64,000 bases of DNA from Planctomyces sp. SH-PL62 (lineage in GTDB: Bacteria > Planctomycetota > Planctomycetia > Isosphaerales > Isosphaeraceae): contig NZ_CP011273.1 of assembly GCF_001610895.1 (NCBI RefSeq), positions 1,674,001 to 1,738,000 on the forward strand. The letters are read 5' to 3'. Shown in pieces: positions 25,663-39,253 of the stretch (positions are counted from its first letter, which is position 1; each line of letters starts with the position of its first letter). The notes beneath the pieces are model-generated. The model saw nothing but the letters and a program-made list of their open reading frames with translations. It made no database searches and was not told the DNA's origin. Both the position numbers and the translations under genes were made by a program.

Positions 25663-28218
25663 GTGTCGCAACCGCAACCGGGGCCGGACGCCGTCGAGAC
25701 CGATTCGAGCTGGTTCCAGCCCCCGCGATGGAGCGTGCGCGACCTCGCGGCGCTGGCGGTCTGGACCGCCGGGCTCTGCTGGATTTTCCGGGACGCCGTC
25801 TTCTTCCGGGGGGCGTTCTTCTACTTCGACGTCACCGAGATCAACTACCCGTATCGCCACTTCTTCGCCGAGGAGCTGAAGGCCGGGCGGTTCTCGCGCT
25901 GGTGCCCCTGGCTCTACTGCGGGATGCCGCTGTTCAGCGAGAGCCAGGCGGGCTACCTGCACCCGCTCAAATACCTGCTCTATCCCTGGATGGAGACCTG
26001 GAAGGCGTTCAACCTCGACACCGTGCTCTCGATCTGGCTCGCCGGCGCGGGGACTTACGGCTGGCTCCGGCGGCACGTCGGGCCGGCGGGCGCCCTGACG
26101 GGCGCGGCCCTGTTCGGAGTCGGCGGGTTCACCTGGGCCCACCTCGTCCACACGAGCATGATCAACGCCCTGGCGAGCGTCCCGTTCGTGGTCTGGGCGC
26201 TGGAATGGTCGTGGGGCTCCGGGCGCTGGCGGGGCGTCGCGTTGGGTGCGTTCGCGCTCGCATGCCAGGTCTTCGCGGGACATCTCCAGGACGTCATCCT
26301 CTGCTCGGGGATCGTCGGTTTCTACGGCCTCTTCCGCGCGTGCACCTCGGCCACGAAGGCCGAGGCGCGGAGCGTCCTGGCGCGGACGTTCGGGCTGGTC
26401 TTCCTGGGCGTGCTGCTCTCGGCCGTCCAGTGGGTCCCCTCGAAGGAGCTGCTCGACCGCTCGCCACGCGCCGGGGGGCTGACGTACGACGAGCTGACCT
26501 ACGGATCGTGGAGCCCCGAACTCCTACCGACGCTCGTGCTCCGCGAGGCCTACGGCACCCGCGCCCGCGACACCGACTGGATGGACGGCTTCTACCCCTA
26601 CCATGAGATGAACGCCTACCTGGGCCTGCTCGGGATGGCGCTCGCCGTCGTCGGCGCGTCGGGTCAGGGTGGGCGAGACCGCTGGACCACCTGCTTCGCA
26701 CTCCTGACGATCACCGGCGGGCTGTTGATGCTCGGCCGGTTCACTTTCCTGTTCGACTACGCGAACCGGATCCCGATCGCCGGCAGCTCGCGCGAGCCGG
26801 TCCGCGTCCACCTCTGGGTTTCGCTGGGAGTCGCCGCCCTGGCGGCCGTCGGCGTGGAGCGGCTCCAACGGCCGGGGGTGGTGAGCCTGCGCGCGGCCCT
26901 TACGCTTGTGGCCCTCCTCGTCCTCGCGTCGCTCCCCATCCTCGCCTACGTCTACTCGCCCATCTGGACCGACCCCCGGCGCTGGGGGACGCCCTACCAC
27001 CTGGACCGCTACCGCTGGCTCGGTCGCGAACTGCTCGTCGGGTCGATCCGCACGGGCGTACTGACGGCGGCCGGGTTGATGATCGCGTGGAAGGCGTCGA
27101 GGACCTCACGCCCGGAGCTTCGCGCTCGGCTCGCCGCCGCGCTGCCGGTCCTCGTGCTGCTGGATCTCCTGGGAGCCCACGCGGTCGAGCCCGTGACGGT
27201 CTCCCCGGATTACTGGACCTCGCCCCCGGAGACGGTGGAGCGGCTCAAGGCCGACCCGACGTTCGTCCGCGTCTTCGGCAGCGGCGACAAGAGCGCCGGG
27301 GAGCCGGGATACGCCTCGGAGCCGATCGACTTCATGAAGATGCGCGACGCCCTCAACTGGAGCCTCCCCGCGGCCTGGGGCCTGGCCTCGGCGAAGGGAG
27401 AGACCCCGATGATCCCCCGACGCATCCTGGACTATTTCGACAACACCCGCTACAAGGCGGGAAGGTTCGACCTCGATAGCGTGAGCCACGTCGTCACGGG
27501 CCGGAGCCTGCGATCCGTGTTCGTCCCCAACGAGCCGGTCGGCGAGGCGTTCCTCCACGTCAACCCGAACGCCCGCCCCCGCGCCCGCCTGAAAGGGAGA
27601 CCGGTCTATGCGTCGAGCCGAGAGGAGGCCGTCGCGGCCCTGACCCGCCTCGGCCCGGAGCTGCTGGAGCGGCTCGTCGTCGAGGACCCCGCGCGACCGC
27701 TGGACGCCGAGGCGCAGGCCGTCGGCACGGCGAAAATCGAGGTGGACCTGCCCGAAGAGGTGGCCGTCTCGGTCGTCGCCGAAACTCCCGCCTATCTTGT
27801 CCTTGCCGATACGTTCGACCCCGGCTGGACGGCGACCGTCGACGGCATCCCCGCTCCCATCGTCCCGGCCTACGTCGCCTTCCGTGCGGTCCACCTGGAA
27901 CCGGGGACGCACCGGGTCGTCTTCCGATACGCCCCGGCGGGCTTCTCCCTGGGCCTCGCGGCGACCATTCTCGGCGGCCTGCTCGCAATCGGGCTCTTGC
28001 TTCGGCCCGGATCGACCACGACGACGGCCGATCACCGGGACCTGGCGAGGGCGAACCGCTTGAAAGCCGCCTGGCTGGCGGCCGTCGTCCTGATCGTCCT
28101 GGCTTCGATCCCGAGCTTCGAGCCGGAGGGAATCTCCATCCAGTCTCGATGGCGACGAGCCTGGCACACCTTCACCTGGGGGGCCGGGGTGGAAGCCATG
28201 CATCAAAACCGGCAATGA
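25663..28218 (+). CDS. YfhO-like polytopic membrane protein (GT-C superfamily)
   Basis: 851 aa with about twelve membrane segments and a large soluble C-terminal region at about residues 520-790. The pattern FDVTEINYPYRHFFAEE...CPWLYCGMPLFSESQAG near the start is the YfhO/GT-C hallmark (acidic first loop and GMP segment). In Bacillus YfhO helps glycosylate lipoteichoic acid; here the product is unknown. GTG 25663 is chosen because the 30 upstream in-frame codons overlap the previous gene and a GAGG motif precedes it. Same-strand pair with the 535-aa membrane gene. Confidence 0.85.
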   Translation: MSQPQPGPDAVETDSSWFQPPRWSVRDLAALAVWTAGLCWIFRDAVFFRGAFFYFDVTEINYPYRHFFAEELKAGRFSRWCPWLYCGMPLFSESQAGYLHPLKYLLYPWMETWKAFNLDTVLSIWLAGAGTYGWLRRHVGPAGALTGAALFGVGGFTWAHLVHTSMINALASVPFVVWALEWSWGSGRWRGVALGAFALACQVFAGHLQDVILCSGIVGFYGLFRACTSATKAEARSVLARTFGLVFLGVLLSAVQWVPSKELLDRSPRAGGLTYDELTYGSWSPELLPTLVLREAYGTRARDTDWMDGFYPYHEMNAYLGLLGMALAVVGASGQGGRDRWTTCFALLTITGGLLMLGRFTFLFDYANRIPIAGSSREPVRVHLWVSLGVAALAAVGVERLQRPGVVSLRAALTLVALLVLASLPILAYVYSPIWTDPRRWGTPYHLDRYRWLGRELLVGSIRTGVLTAAGLMIAWKASRTSRPELRARLAAALPVLVLLDLLGAHAVEPVTVSPDYWTSPPETVERLKADPTFVRVFGSGDKSAGEPGYASEPIDFMKMRDALNWSLPAAWGLASAKGETPMIPRRILDYFDNTRYKAGRFDLDSVSHVVTGRSLRSVFVPNEPVGEAFLHVNPNARPRARLKGRPVYASSREEAVAALTRLGPELLERLVVEDPARPLDAEAQAVGTAKIEVDLPEEVAVSVVAETPAYLVLADTFDPGWTATVDGIPAPIVPAYVAFRAVHLEPGTHRVVFRYAPAGFSLGLAATILGGLLAIGLLLRPGSTTTTADHRDLARANRLKAAWLAAVVLIVLASIPSFEPEGISIQSRWRRAWHTFTWGAGVEAMHQNRQ

Positions 28219-28416
28219 GGCGACGCCCGAAAAGGCCGAAGGCGCGGACGTCGAGGGATGGCGGAGTCGTGCGGACCGGGAGGATCGTCCCGGCCTCGGA
28301 AACCTCGGGGAAGGGATTGTAATCCGAGGCGGGTTCGCCTATGGTGGTTGACTTGAAGTGTAGAGGGTTTCACAAGATCGGCTTTCACCGCGAAGGCCGG
28401 GGTTTTGGGGCGAGCG

Positions 28417-28686
28417 ATGGCGATCACGAAGGAGAAGAAGCAGGAACTGATCGGTAATTTCAGCCGGGGTGATCAGGATACGGGCTCGCCGGAGGTGCAA
28501 ATCGCCCTCCTGACCGCCCGCATCAACGATCTCACCGACCATTTCAAGGCCCACAGCAAGGACCACGCCAGCCGGCGCGGCCTGCTGATGATGGTCTCGA
28601 AGCGATCAGGCCTCCTGAAGTATCTGCGGCTTCACGATCGGAAGAAGTACCTCGAACTGATCAGCCGCCTGGGCATCCGCAAGTAA
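28417..28686 (+). CDS. rpsO: 30S ribosomal protein S15
   Basis: 89 aa, full length. Binds 16S rRNA early in assembly of the small subunit platform. All hallmarks are present: [54 protein letters not shown] and the C-terminal [24 protein letters not shown] pattern. The ATG at 28417 is the standard start. pnp follows on the same strand, the classic rpsO-pnp order known from E. coli, here separated by 343 bases. The 198-base upstream region has a TTGACT but no matching -10 was found. Confidence 0.98.
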   Translation: MAITKEKKQELIGNFSRGDQDTGSPEVQIALLTARINDLTDHFKAHSKDHASRRGLLMMVSKRSGLLKYLRLHDRKKYLELISRLGIRK

Positions 28687-29029
28687 CGCGAACGGGATCG
28701 CCGCTCTGCTCTCCCGGACGACCAGCGCCATCCTGGCCTCGCAAAGGCCACGGCGGCGGTCCGGTCGCCACGACGACGACCACGGGCTGTCCGGGACGAT
28801 CCGCCTGCGACGAATTCCTCGCGGTTGCGTGCGCGTCGATCCGTCGCGATCGGCCGACTTCCCGCCCGAGACGCGGCCGACCCTCCGGGGTCCGGCCCTC
28901 TCCACCTACGTCCACGCCGCCGGCGTCCGACGCCCGCGAGGCGGGACCGGCGGCCTCGTCCGGCGACGCGGCGAGCCCTGCGTTCATCCCGACGCCCCAC
29001 GACTCCGTGTCTCATCCAGAGTACCTTGC
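28687..29029. other. rpsO-pnp intergenic region, no gene seen
   Basis: 343 bases. Frames here carry no domain pattern and are Arg/Gly/Pro-rich GC shadows. In enterobacteria the same interval holds the pnp promoter and an RNase III hairpin under PNPase autocontrol; here no clear long hairpin or promoter was identified by eye. Confidence 0.5.
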
Positions 29030-31377
29030 ATGTCTAATTCGCCATTTTCGCCCAAGGTCGTCGAGCGGACGATCGGCGACCGAACCATCAGCATCGAGAC
29101 GGGACGCTTCGCCAAGCAAGCCTCCGGCGCGGTGGTCGTCCGGCTCGGCGACACCATGACGCTGGTGACGGCGATGGCCGGCCCGGGCCGCGAGGGCCTG
29201 GACTTCTTCCCGCTGACCGTCGACTACCGCGAGAAGACCTACTCGGCCGGCAAGTTCCCCGGCGGCTTCATCAAGCGTGAAGGCCGGCCGACCACCAAGG
29301 AAATCCTCACCGCCCGCCTGATCGACCGCCCGATCCGGCCGCTCTTCCCCGAGTGGTATCGCGAGGAAGTCCAGATCCAGGCCGGCCCGATCTCGGCCGA
29401 CCGCGTGAACGACCCCGACGTCCTCTCGATCCTGGGCGCCTCGGCCTCGTTGATGCTGGCGAAGGCCCCTTCCTGGGCCCCATCGGTGCCGTCCGGCTGG
29501 CCCGCGTCGACGGCAAGCTCGTCGCGTTCCCCACCGCCGAGGAGGTCGCCGCCAGCGATCTCGACCTGATCGTCGCCAGCACGGCCAAGGCCGTCGTGAT
29601 GATCGAAGGGTTCGCCGACGAACTCCCCGAGCCCGAGATGGCCGACGCCATCATCGAAGGCCATCGGATCAACCAGGAGCTCATCGCCCTTCAGTATGAG
29701 CTGCTCGCCGCCGTCGGCCATGAGCGGACCGAGTTCCGCCCGGCCCCGCCCGACGCCCTCAAGGGCCACATCCTCGAGCACTACGGCGCCCGCATCCGCG
29801 ACGCCAAGCAGATCGTGCTCAAGCAGGAGCGGAACGCGACCGTCAAGGCGATCGTCGAGTCGATCATCGGCGACCTGATCACCGGTCACGGCGAACCGTT
29901 CGCCATCGCCCCCGGCGGCCCCGGCGAAAACGCGCATACGCCCGTCCCCGTCACCAAGGAACGCATCAAGACCGTCTTCCACGCCGTGGAAGAAGTCGTG
30001 GTCCGCGACCTGATCCTCAGCGGCAAGCGGCCCGACGGCCGCGGCCCTCGCGACCTTCGCTCGATCAAGTGCGAGGTCGGCGTCCTGCCCCGGGCCCACG
30101 GCTCCGCCATCTTCCAGCGCGGCGAGACCCAGGCCCTCGTCACCACGGTGCTCGGCACCGGGGCCGACGAGCAGCGGGTCGACGGCATCATGGACGAATT
30201 CACCAAGAAGTTCATGTTGGACTACAACATGCCGCCGTTCGCCGTCGGCGAGATCCGGCCCATCCGGGGCCCCGGCCGTCGCGAGATCGGCCACGGCGCC
30301 CTGGCCGAACGATCGGTCGCCCCGATCCTCCCCGCCCCGGCCAAGTTCCCGTACACCATCCGGGTCATCTCCGACATCCTCGAGTCCAACGGCTCCAGCT
30401 CGATGGCCTCGGTCTGCGGGGCGACCCTCAGCCTGATGGACGCCGGCGTCCCGATCAGCGACCCCGTCGGCGGGATCTCGATCGGCCTGGTCCAGGACGA
30501 CGAGACCGGCCGGCACGTCCTCCTCACCGACATCATCGGCGAGGAAGATCATTACGGCGACATGGACTTCAAGGTCGCCGGTACCCAGCGCGGCGTGACC
30601 GGCATCCAGCTCGACCTGAAGAACCAGGGGATCACCGAGGACGTCATCCGCGAGACCCTCGAGCAGGCCCACGAAGCCCGCCTCGAGATCCTTCGCGCCA
30701 TGCTCCGCTCGATCAAGCGGCCTCGCGAGGAAATCTCCACCAACGCCCCCCGGCTGATCCAGATCCAGATCAACCCGGACAAGATCGGCCTCCTCATCGG
30801 CCCCGGCGGCAAGACCATCCGCCGCCTCCAGGATGAGACGGGCGCCAAGATCGACATCGACGACAGCGGCGTCGTGACCCTCGCGAGCATCGACGCCTCC
30901 GGTGCCGAAGCCGCCCGGGACAAGATCCTGGCCATGACCGAAGGCGTGCAAGTCGGCCGGATTTACGAAGGCCGCGTCACCTCCATCAAGGAGTTCGGCG
31001 CGTTCGTAGAGATCCTGCCCGGCAAGGACGGCCTGGTCCACGTCACCGAGCTCTCCAGCGGCTACGTCACGAACGTCGCCGACGTCTGCCGCGTCGGCGA
31101 TTCGATGATGGTCAAGGTGATCGCCGTCGACGACCAGGACCGCGTCAAGCTCTCGCGCAAGGCGGCGCTGGCCGAGCGGGAACTCCCCGACGAGTTCGCG
31201 TCGAAGCCTCGCCCCGCCGGTTCGGCCGATCGCCCCCAGGGTGCCGGGCCGGGCGGACCGGGCGGACCGCCGCCGCGCCGTTCCGAAGGGGAACGTCGTC
31301 CTGAAGGGGATCGCGGCCGGGGCTACGGCGGTGGCGACCGGGGCGGTGATCGCGGCGGCCCTCGCGGCCCTCGCTGA
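29030..31377 (+). pseudogene. pnp: Polyribonucleotide nucleotidyltransferase with apparent one-base deletion
   Basis: PNPase degrades RNA 3' to 5' with phosphate. From ATG 29030 the first PH domain reads normally ([57 protein letters not shown]) up to LMLAKAP near 29469, after which this frame turns to nonsense. The other forward frame then gives the expected [17 protein letters not shown] and stays intact through the linker, the second PH domain (GRGPRDLRSIKCEVG, HGSAIFQRGETQALVT), the KH domain (IGPGGKTIRRLQDETGAKIDI), the S1 domain (GRVTSIKEFGAFVEI) and a Gly/Arg-rich tail. Restoring one base near 29469-29471 would join both parts to about 782 aa. Sequencing error or a real recent mutation; the rest shows no decay. 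Confidence 0.9.
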
Positions 31378-31413
31378 GCCTGCGGCTCGCCTTCGTCCTC
31401 ACGTACCTGATCC

Positions 31414-31445
31414 GGGGACGTTCGGGCCCCCGCCCGAACGTCCCC
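31414..31445 (+). terminator. Strong hairpin terminator after pnp
   Basis: GGGGACGTTCGGGC (31414-31427) and GCCCGAACGTCCCC (31432-31445) form a perfect 14-bp stem with a CCCC loop, 37 bases past the pnp stop, followed by TTCCTCGTC. The T-tract is weak, as is common in GC-rich genomes. Confidence 0.75.
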
Positions 31446-31509
31446 TTCCTCGTCATCCCCCTGGCGGCCCTTGATCGAACCATCGCCCGCGGATCGGCGG
31501 ATCGAGACC

Positions 31510-32361
31510 ATGGGACACCCCATCACCGGAACGGTCGTCGACTCGCCCTCGGCGCCCAAGGAACCCGCCCTGGACTCGTCCTCCGATGGACCCGCCCCCT
31601 CGGCGCTCCCTTTCGACCCCGATCTCGCCCGTCGGCTCCGCGAGCAGAACGCTCAGATCGCGCAGCTCGCCGGCGGCCTCGCCCACGAGATTCGCAACCC
31701 GCTCTCCACCCTTTCGCTCAATCTGGACCTCCTGGCCGAAGACTTCCAGGACGCCGAGACGCCCCGCGAGCGTCGGGCGGGGACCCGGATCGAGCGGCTC
31801 AAGCGCGAGGCGAGGCGGCTCCAGGACATCCTGGAGAACTTCCTCCGATTCGCGCGGCTCCAGGACCTGCGACCGACCGAGGTCGACCTGAACGCGGTCG
31901 TCGAGGAGATGTGCGACTTTTACGAGCCGCAGGCTTCGACGCGGGGCGTGGTGGTCCGCACCCACTTCGCCCCCGACATCCCGAAGACGTCGCTCGACGC
32001 CGACGCTTTCAAACAGGCGGTCCTCAACCTGATGCTCAACGCCGAACATGCGATGCCGGACGGCGGAGAGTTGATCCTCACCACCCGCCGCGACGGCCCC
32101 TGCGTCGTGCTCGACGTCATCGATACGGGCTGCGGGATGACCGAGGACGTCCGGTCGAAGATTTTCGACCCGTTCTACTCCACGAGGAAGGGGGGGAGCG
32201 GATTGGGGCTCCCCACCACGCGGAACATCATCGAGGCGCACGGCGGATCCATCGAGGTCCAGAGCGTCCCGAACCGGGGCTCGCGATTCTCGATCCGGCT
32301 CCCGACCTCCTCGCGATTTTCCCCCGACGCGGTCGATCGGTCGGATCCCGACGAGCCCTGA
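31510..32361 (+). CDS. Soluble NtrB-like histidine kinase
   Basis: 283 aa from ATG 31510 (a TTG at 31471 is possible but lies close to the terminator). No membrane helix and no PAS or HAMP domain. A short N-terminal helix leads into the DHp domain with the H-box LAGGLAHEIRNPLSTLSLN, then the HATPase: N-box LNLMLNAEHAM, G1 DVIDTGCGM, and G2 STRKGGSGLGLPTTR. A kinase lacking a sensor must be controlled by protein contacts. No response regulator is adjacent, but an NtrC-type regulator lies about 2 kb downstream on the same strand beyond two sugar-transfer genes; pairing with it is inference. Confidence 0.9.
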   Translation: MGHPITGTVVDSPSAPKEPALDSSSDGPAPSALPFDPDLARRLREQNAQIAQLAGGLAHEIRNPLSTLSLNLDLLAEDFQDAETPRERRAGTRIERLKREARRLQDILENFLRFARLQDLRPTEVDLNAVVEEMCDFYEPQASTRGVVVRTHFAPDIPKTSLDADAFKQAVLNLMLNAEHAMPDGGELILTTRRDGPCVVLDVIDTGCGMTEDVRSKIFDPFYSTRKGGSGLGLPTTRNIIEAHGGSIEVQSVPNRGSRFSIRLPTSSRFSPDAVDRSDPDEP

Positions 32362-32543
32362 GCCTCGATCGCCGTCGTCGCGTCGAAGGGCCCAAGGCCC
32401 CGAATCGGGCGGTGCCCCGTCGTTCGCTCCGAGCCCAGACTCAAGGCGGGGAAACCGCCGAATCACCTTAGATCCGCTTCATGGCCGTACACGCCGAATC
32501 CACGCCATCCGTGGGTGTACGAACTCCTCGGGAGACCGCCTCG

Positions 32544-33440
32544 ATGTCCAGCTTCTCGCCGTTCGATTTTTCGCTCCCCGAGGAAGTGGAACGGGATCTC
32601 CAGGGCTCGGAGTTCATCTACTGCACGAATCCCGGCAACGCGGGCGACTGCGTCATCGCCTGCGCGTCCCACCGGTATTTCGATCGCAAGGGATGGAAGT
32701 ACAAGGTCGTCCCGCCCAACGTCGAGCCGAGCGAGACCAACGGACGGGTCCTGGTCTACGCGGGGGGCGGCAATCTGATTGACATGTACTCGCAGGCCAG
32801 GAGCTTCCTCGCCAAGCATCTCGCCGGCGCCAAGCAGTTCATCCTGTTGCCCCACACGGTGCGGGGCAATGAAGAACTCCTCGCCTCGCTGGACGACCGA
32901 TGCACCATCATCGCGCGTGAAGAGACCTCCTATCGCCACCTGCTCCAGCACGTCACCAGGGCGAAGGTGTTCCTGGGGCACGACATGGCGTTTTCGCTGG
33001 ACGTCAAGGGCCTCCGGGAGGATGGCGCGCGGCGGTTCTGGCCCTTGTTCTCGACCAAGGATCTGGTCTGGCGAAACACCAAGCGCATGATCCGCCAGGT
33101 CAACCGGCTGGCCCAGGCGAAGGGGAACCGAAAGCTCCTGTCGTCGTTCCGGATGGACATCGAACGCACCGACGTCGCGATCCCCCCCGCCAACATCGAC
33201 GTCTCCCGGGCCTTCGCCTCCGACGACCTGATGCCGTTGAACTGCTTCGAGACGAGCTATCGTATGATCAAGTTCCTCGACGGCTTCCAGCAGATCGACA
33301 CGAATCGGCTGCACGTGGCCATCTGCGGGGCGTTGCTGGGGAAGGACGTGATCTTGCACGCCAACTCGTACAGCAAGAATGAGGATATCTACCGCCACTC
33401 CATGGCCGGGCGATTCCCCTCGGTGGTCTGGAAGGGGTGA
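32544..33440 (+). CDS. Polysaccharide pyruvyl transferase family protein
   Basis: 298 aa from ATG 32544, which has GGAG 9 bases upstream; ATG 32481 would add 21 residues without a good site. Family pattern: IYCTNPGNAGDCVIACA near the start (the GNxGD motif), VLVYAGGGNLIDMY, QFILLPHTVRG, TIIAREETSYRHL, KVFLGHDMAFSLD, and the C-terminal HVAICGALLGKDVILHANSYSKN. Members add pyruvate ketals from PEP to exopolysaccharide sugars, but many are undefined. It shares codon use a little less GC-rich than its neighbours with the GT25 gene that follows after 48 bases. Confidence 0.85.
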   Translation: MSSFSPFDFSLPEEVERDLQGSEFIYCTNPGNAGDCVIACASHRYFDRKGWKYKVVPPNVEPSETNGRVLVYAGGGNLIDMYSQARSFLAKHLAGAKQFILLPHTVRGNEELLASLDDRCTIIAREETSYRHLLQHVTRAKVFLGHDMAFSLDVKGLREDGARRFWPLFSTKDLVWRNTKRMIRQVNRLAQAKGNRKLLSSFRMDIERTDVAIPPANIDVSRAFASDDLMPLNCFETSYRMIKFLDGFQQIDTNRLHVAICGALLGKDVILHANSYSKNEDIYRHSMAGRFPSVVWKG

Positions 33441-33488
33441 GACGGTCGCGAGGCGGGATGTCCACCCAGGTTCGAGGAGAGCCCTAGT

Positions 33489-34214
33489 ATGAGCCGGTTG
33501 CTTGATCTCTTCGATCAGGTGTACGTCGTCAACCTCCCGTCGCGGGCCGATCGTCGGAAGGAGATGGCGGCGCAGCTGGAACGGGTCGGTTCCAGCCTCG
33601 TCGGTCGCAATGTGAGCCTCTTCCCGGCGATCCGCCCCGAATCAGCGGACGGCTTCCCGTCGATCGGCGCCAGGGGCTGCTTCCTCAGCCATCTGAACAT
33701 TCTTCGCGACGCGGACGCCCGGGGCCTGAATCGGATCCTGATCCTGGAAGACGATCTCGACTTCGCGCCGGACTTTCTCCAACGCGAGGGCGAGGTGGCG
33801 AGGCTCCTGGAAGACGCCGGCTGGGGCCTGTTCTACGGCGGGTACGTGCTGATCGAGCCGATCGGCTCCGCCGCCTCGGGCCCCGTCCACGCGCTGGCTT
33901 CGACGCAGGGGGTGAGGACGACGCATTTCGTGGGCTTCCAGGGGGAAGCGATCGCCGAGGTGATCACGCACCTGGAGGCCATCCTCACCCGCACACCGGG
34001 CGATCCCGAAGGGGGCCCCATGCACGTCGATGGGGCTTATTCGAGATTCCGAGCAGGCCATCCCGACTGCCGGACCTTGTTGGCTACGCCCGAGTTGGGG
34101 GATCAGCGCGCCTCGCGGACCGACATTCACGAGTTACAATGGTATGATCGGACTCCGCTGATCCGCAACCTGGTGGCGATCCTGAGGCGGGGGCGGAACA
34201 GGGAGGCGTCTTGA
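33489..34214 (+). CDS. Glycosyltransferase family 25
   Basis: 241 aa. GT25 enzymes transfer galactose or related sugars to LPS or glycoproteins. Hallmarks visible: VYVVNLPSRADRRKEM at the start, GARGCFLSHLNILRDA, the DxD-type ILILEDDLDF, and the mid-domain HFVGFQGEAI. It ends with a basic tail. Together with the preceding pyruvyl transferase-like gene it forms a two-gene surface glycan set, set between a histidine kinase and an NtrC-type regulator gene. About 200 non-coding bases follow before the regulator start. Confidence 0.88.
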   Translation: MSRLLDLFDQVYVVNLPSRADRRKEMAAQLERVGSSLVGRNVSLFPAIRPESADGFPSIGARGCFLSHLNILRDADARGLNRILILEDDLDFAPDFLQREGEVARLLEDAGWGLFYGGYVLIEPIGSAASGPVHALASTQGVRTTHFVGFQGEAIAEVITHLEAILTRTPGDPEGGPMHVDGAYSRFRAGHPDCRTLLATPELGDQRASRTDIHELQWYDRTPLIRNLVAILRRGRNREAS

Positions 34215-34421
34215 CGGCGCACGGAGCGGGGCCCAGGCCATGCGGCGGCGACCCCCGGGCCCGGCTCTCGCCATGATGCTGCTTGTCGCGGGGACCGCCG
34301 CTCGCGGCAACGGATGAGAAGGGCCGCGTCGACCGATTGGAACGGTCGCGCCCGAGCAGGATCGAACCATACCCGGCGTTTCCCCGTCTCCCCGACGCCC
34401 TGGAACCAACGAGCGAGTTTG

Positions 34422-35785
<1,364 letters not shown>

Positions 35786-35789
<4 letters not shown>

Positions 35790-36447
35790 CGCGGGGGCGA
35801 AGGGGCGAGGGCTCCCCCCGCCTCCAGGATCTCCGCCTCGCGCGCCAGGTTCGCCAGGGCCTTCGGGTCGCGCACCTGGTAGAAGTCGGTCAGGAAGACC
35901 CGGCCTCGGGCCAGCATCGGCCGCAGGAACAGGTCGAGGCGGCCCTGGCGGTAGCCGTCCTCGCCGTGGATCGGGACGTACTCGCGCCTCACCCCCTCGG
36001 CGTAGCGGACGTACTCGGCCCAGGAGGCCGCGAGGATGGAGAGGTCGACGTCCAGGAAGAGGTCGATCGCGTCGTCGCCGGTCGGCTCGTGGCGGCGCGT
36101 CGCCAGGATCATCGCCTCGGCGCGTGCGAGGATCGGCCCGGCGACGACGCCGTCGAGGAGTTGATGGAGGTCCGCCACGCTCCGGACCTCGTTATCGTCC
36201 CGCGAAGGGTCGTAGATCGCGTCGTGGAAGAACGCGGCGAGCCCGGCGGCCCCGCCGTCGCGCGACAGGGCCGGCTGGGCGTCCACCTGGTCGATCATGT
36301 ACACGATGTGGTCGACGCCGTGGTAATGGCGTTCGGCCGCGGTGTACTGCTCGACGAGGTAGTGGTCGACGACCGCCGTCCCGACCTCGGTCAGCCCGAG
36401 CCGACGCGCCAGGAGGCTCCAGGCGCGTCGGAATCGTTCGGCCGGGG

Positions 36448-36451
<4 letters not shown>
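35786..36451 (-). CDS. HD-domain predicted metal-dependent phosphohydrolase
   Basis: 221 aa, similar in pattern to the COG4339 group. Metal ligands visible: [15 protein letters not shown] (His), [10 protein letters not shown] (the HD pair) with a conserved ND-type follow-up DNEVRSVAD, and [14 protein letters not shown] (Asp). Substrate unknown; such enzymes act on phosphomonoesters or nucleotides. Its ATG overlaps the acs stop (ATGA, 36448-36451), so it is translated after acs from one message. Its end meets the end of the convergent regulator. Confidence 0.85.
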
Positions 36452-38427
<1,976 letters not shown>

Positions 38428-38508
38428 ACTCGCACGCTCCAGGATCGCTATCGACCTCGGGGAAAGGGGGGAGGGAACCCCGGATGATAAACCCCATCAG
38501 AGGTCGAG

Positions 38509-39228
38509 TCAATCGCCCGAACCCGGTCCCACGACGGCCTCGGTCGTCGCCGCCAGGAGCCTCGTCATCTCCAGCCGCTGGAGCCGGCGCGCGAGGCGTT
38601 CGAGGCCGGAGTCGCGCCGGGCGTTGGTGCAGAGGTCGATCATCGCGTACGGGTCCCAGCCGCCTGACCCGACCAGCCGCTTCGTCAGGCCGGAGTCGCC
38701 GTGGGCTTCGAGGAGGGGCCGGGCGGCCTGGGCGAGTTCGGGAAACAGGGGATGACGGCCGACGCGGCGGAACCAGTAGGAGGCGTTGCCCGCGTCGGGC
38801 TCGCGGCGGTGGGCGATCCCGTGCCAGTACGCGGAGAATCGCCGCTCGCCCAGGTCGTCGGCCTCCTGCGCCGCCTCGTGGCTGGCGTCCCAGGCGTCCA
38901 GCGCTTGCAGCAGCCCGGCCGAGAGCGCCAGCCGCTGCGGGCGCGGCGCGAGCGGGAGGAGTCCGGCGAGCGCGGCCTCCGACGCCGAGGCGAGCAGGCC
39001 GGGCCGCTCCGGCGCCCCCTGGACGAGCATAAGGCCCGGGGACTCCTCGTCGCCGAGGCCCGCGAAGGCCAGCGCGGCGACGAGATCGAGTGGGCTCACC
39101 GCGAACATCTCGGCCGGCGGTTCGCCCGCCTCCAGCCGCCGGAGCGCCTCGTCGACCGGCAGGCCGGAGGCCGACAGGACGGGGGCGCCCCCGGTGCCGA
39201 TCGCGATGCGGGGTTGGAACGGGCTCAC
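38509..39228 (-). CDS. Conserved planctomycete hypothetical protein
   Basis: 239 aa, function unknown. The C-terminal half has patterns seen in a planctomycete-wide family: FSAYWHGIAHRREPDAGNAS then YWFRRVGRHPLFPEL, with a later GWDPYAMIDLC. The first part carries a Leu-rich helical segment (LLPLAPRPQRLALSAGLLQALD). No signal peptide or membrane helix. It lies 25 bases upstream of the region ending rseP on the other side and 81 bases from acs; it may form a unit with either. No function is claimed. Confidence 0.8.
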   Translation of the reverse strand: MSPFQPRIAIGTGGAPVLSASGLPVDEALRRLEAGEPPAEMFAVSPLDLVAALAFAGLGDEESPGLMLVQGAPERPGLLASASEAALAGLLPLAPRPQRLALSAGLLQALDAWDASHEAAQEADDLGERRFSAYWHGIAHRREPDAGNASYWFRRVGRHPLFPELAQAARPLLEAHGDSGLTKRLVGSGGWDPYAMIDLCTNARRDSGLERLARRLQRLEMTRLLAATTEAVVGPGSGD

Positions 39229-39253
39229 GTCGCTCCTCCGTCCCTCGGACCGA

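Noticed and set aside
28293-28330. GCCTCGGA...TCCGAGGC inverted repeat after the YfhO-like gene as terminator
   Set aside because: Only 8 bp with a 22-base loop and no T-tract; competes with another short hairpin.
28348-28376. TTGACT before rpsO as a promoter
   Set aside because: No acceptable -10 at 15-19 bases; not listed as a feature.
29460-29480. Programmed -1 frameshift in pnp
   Set aside because: No X XXY YYZ slippery heptamer in the right frame and no obvious downstream stimulator; one-base loss is simpler.
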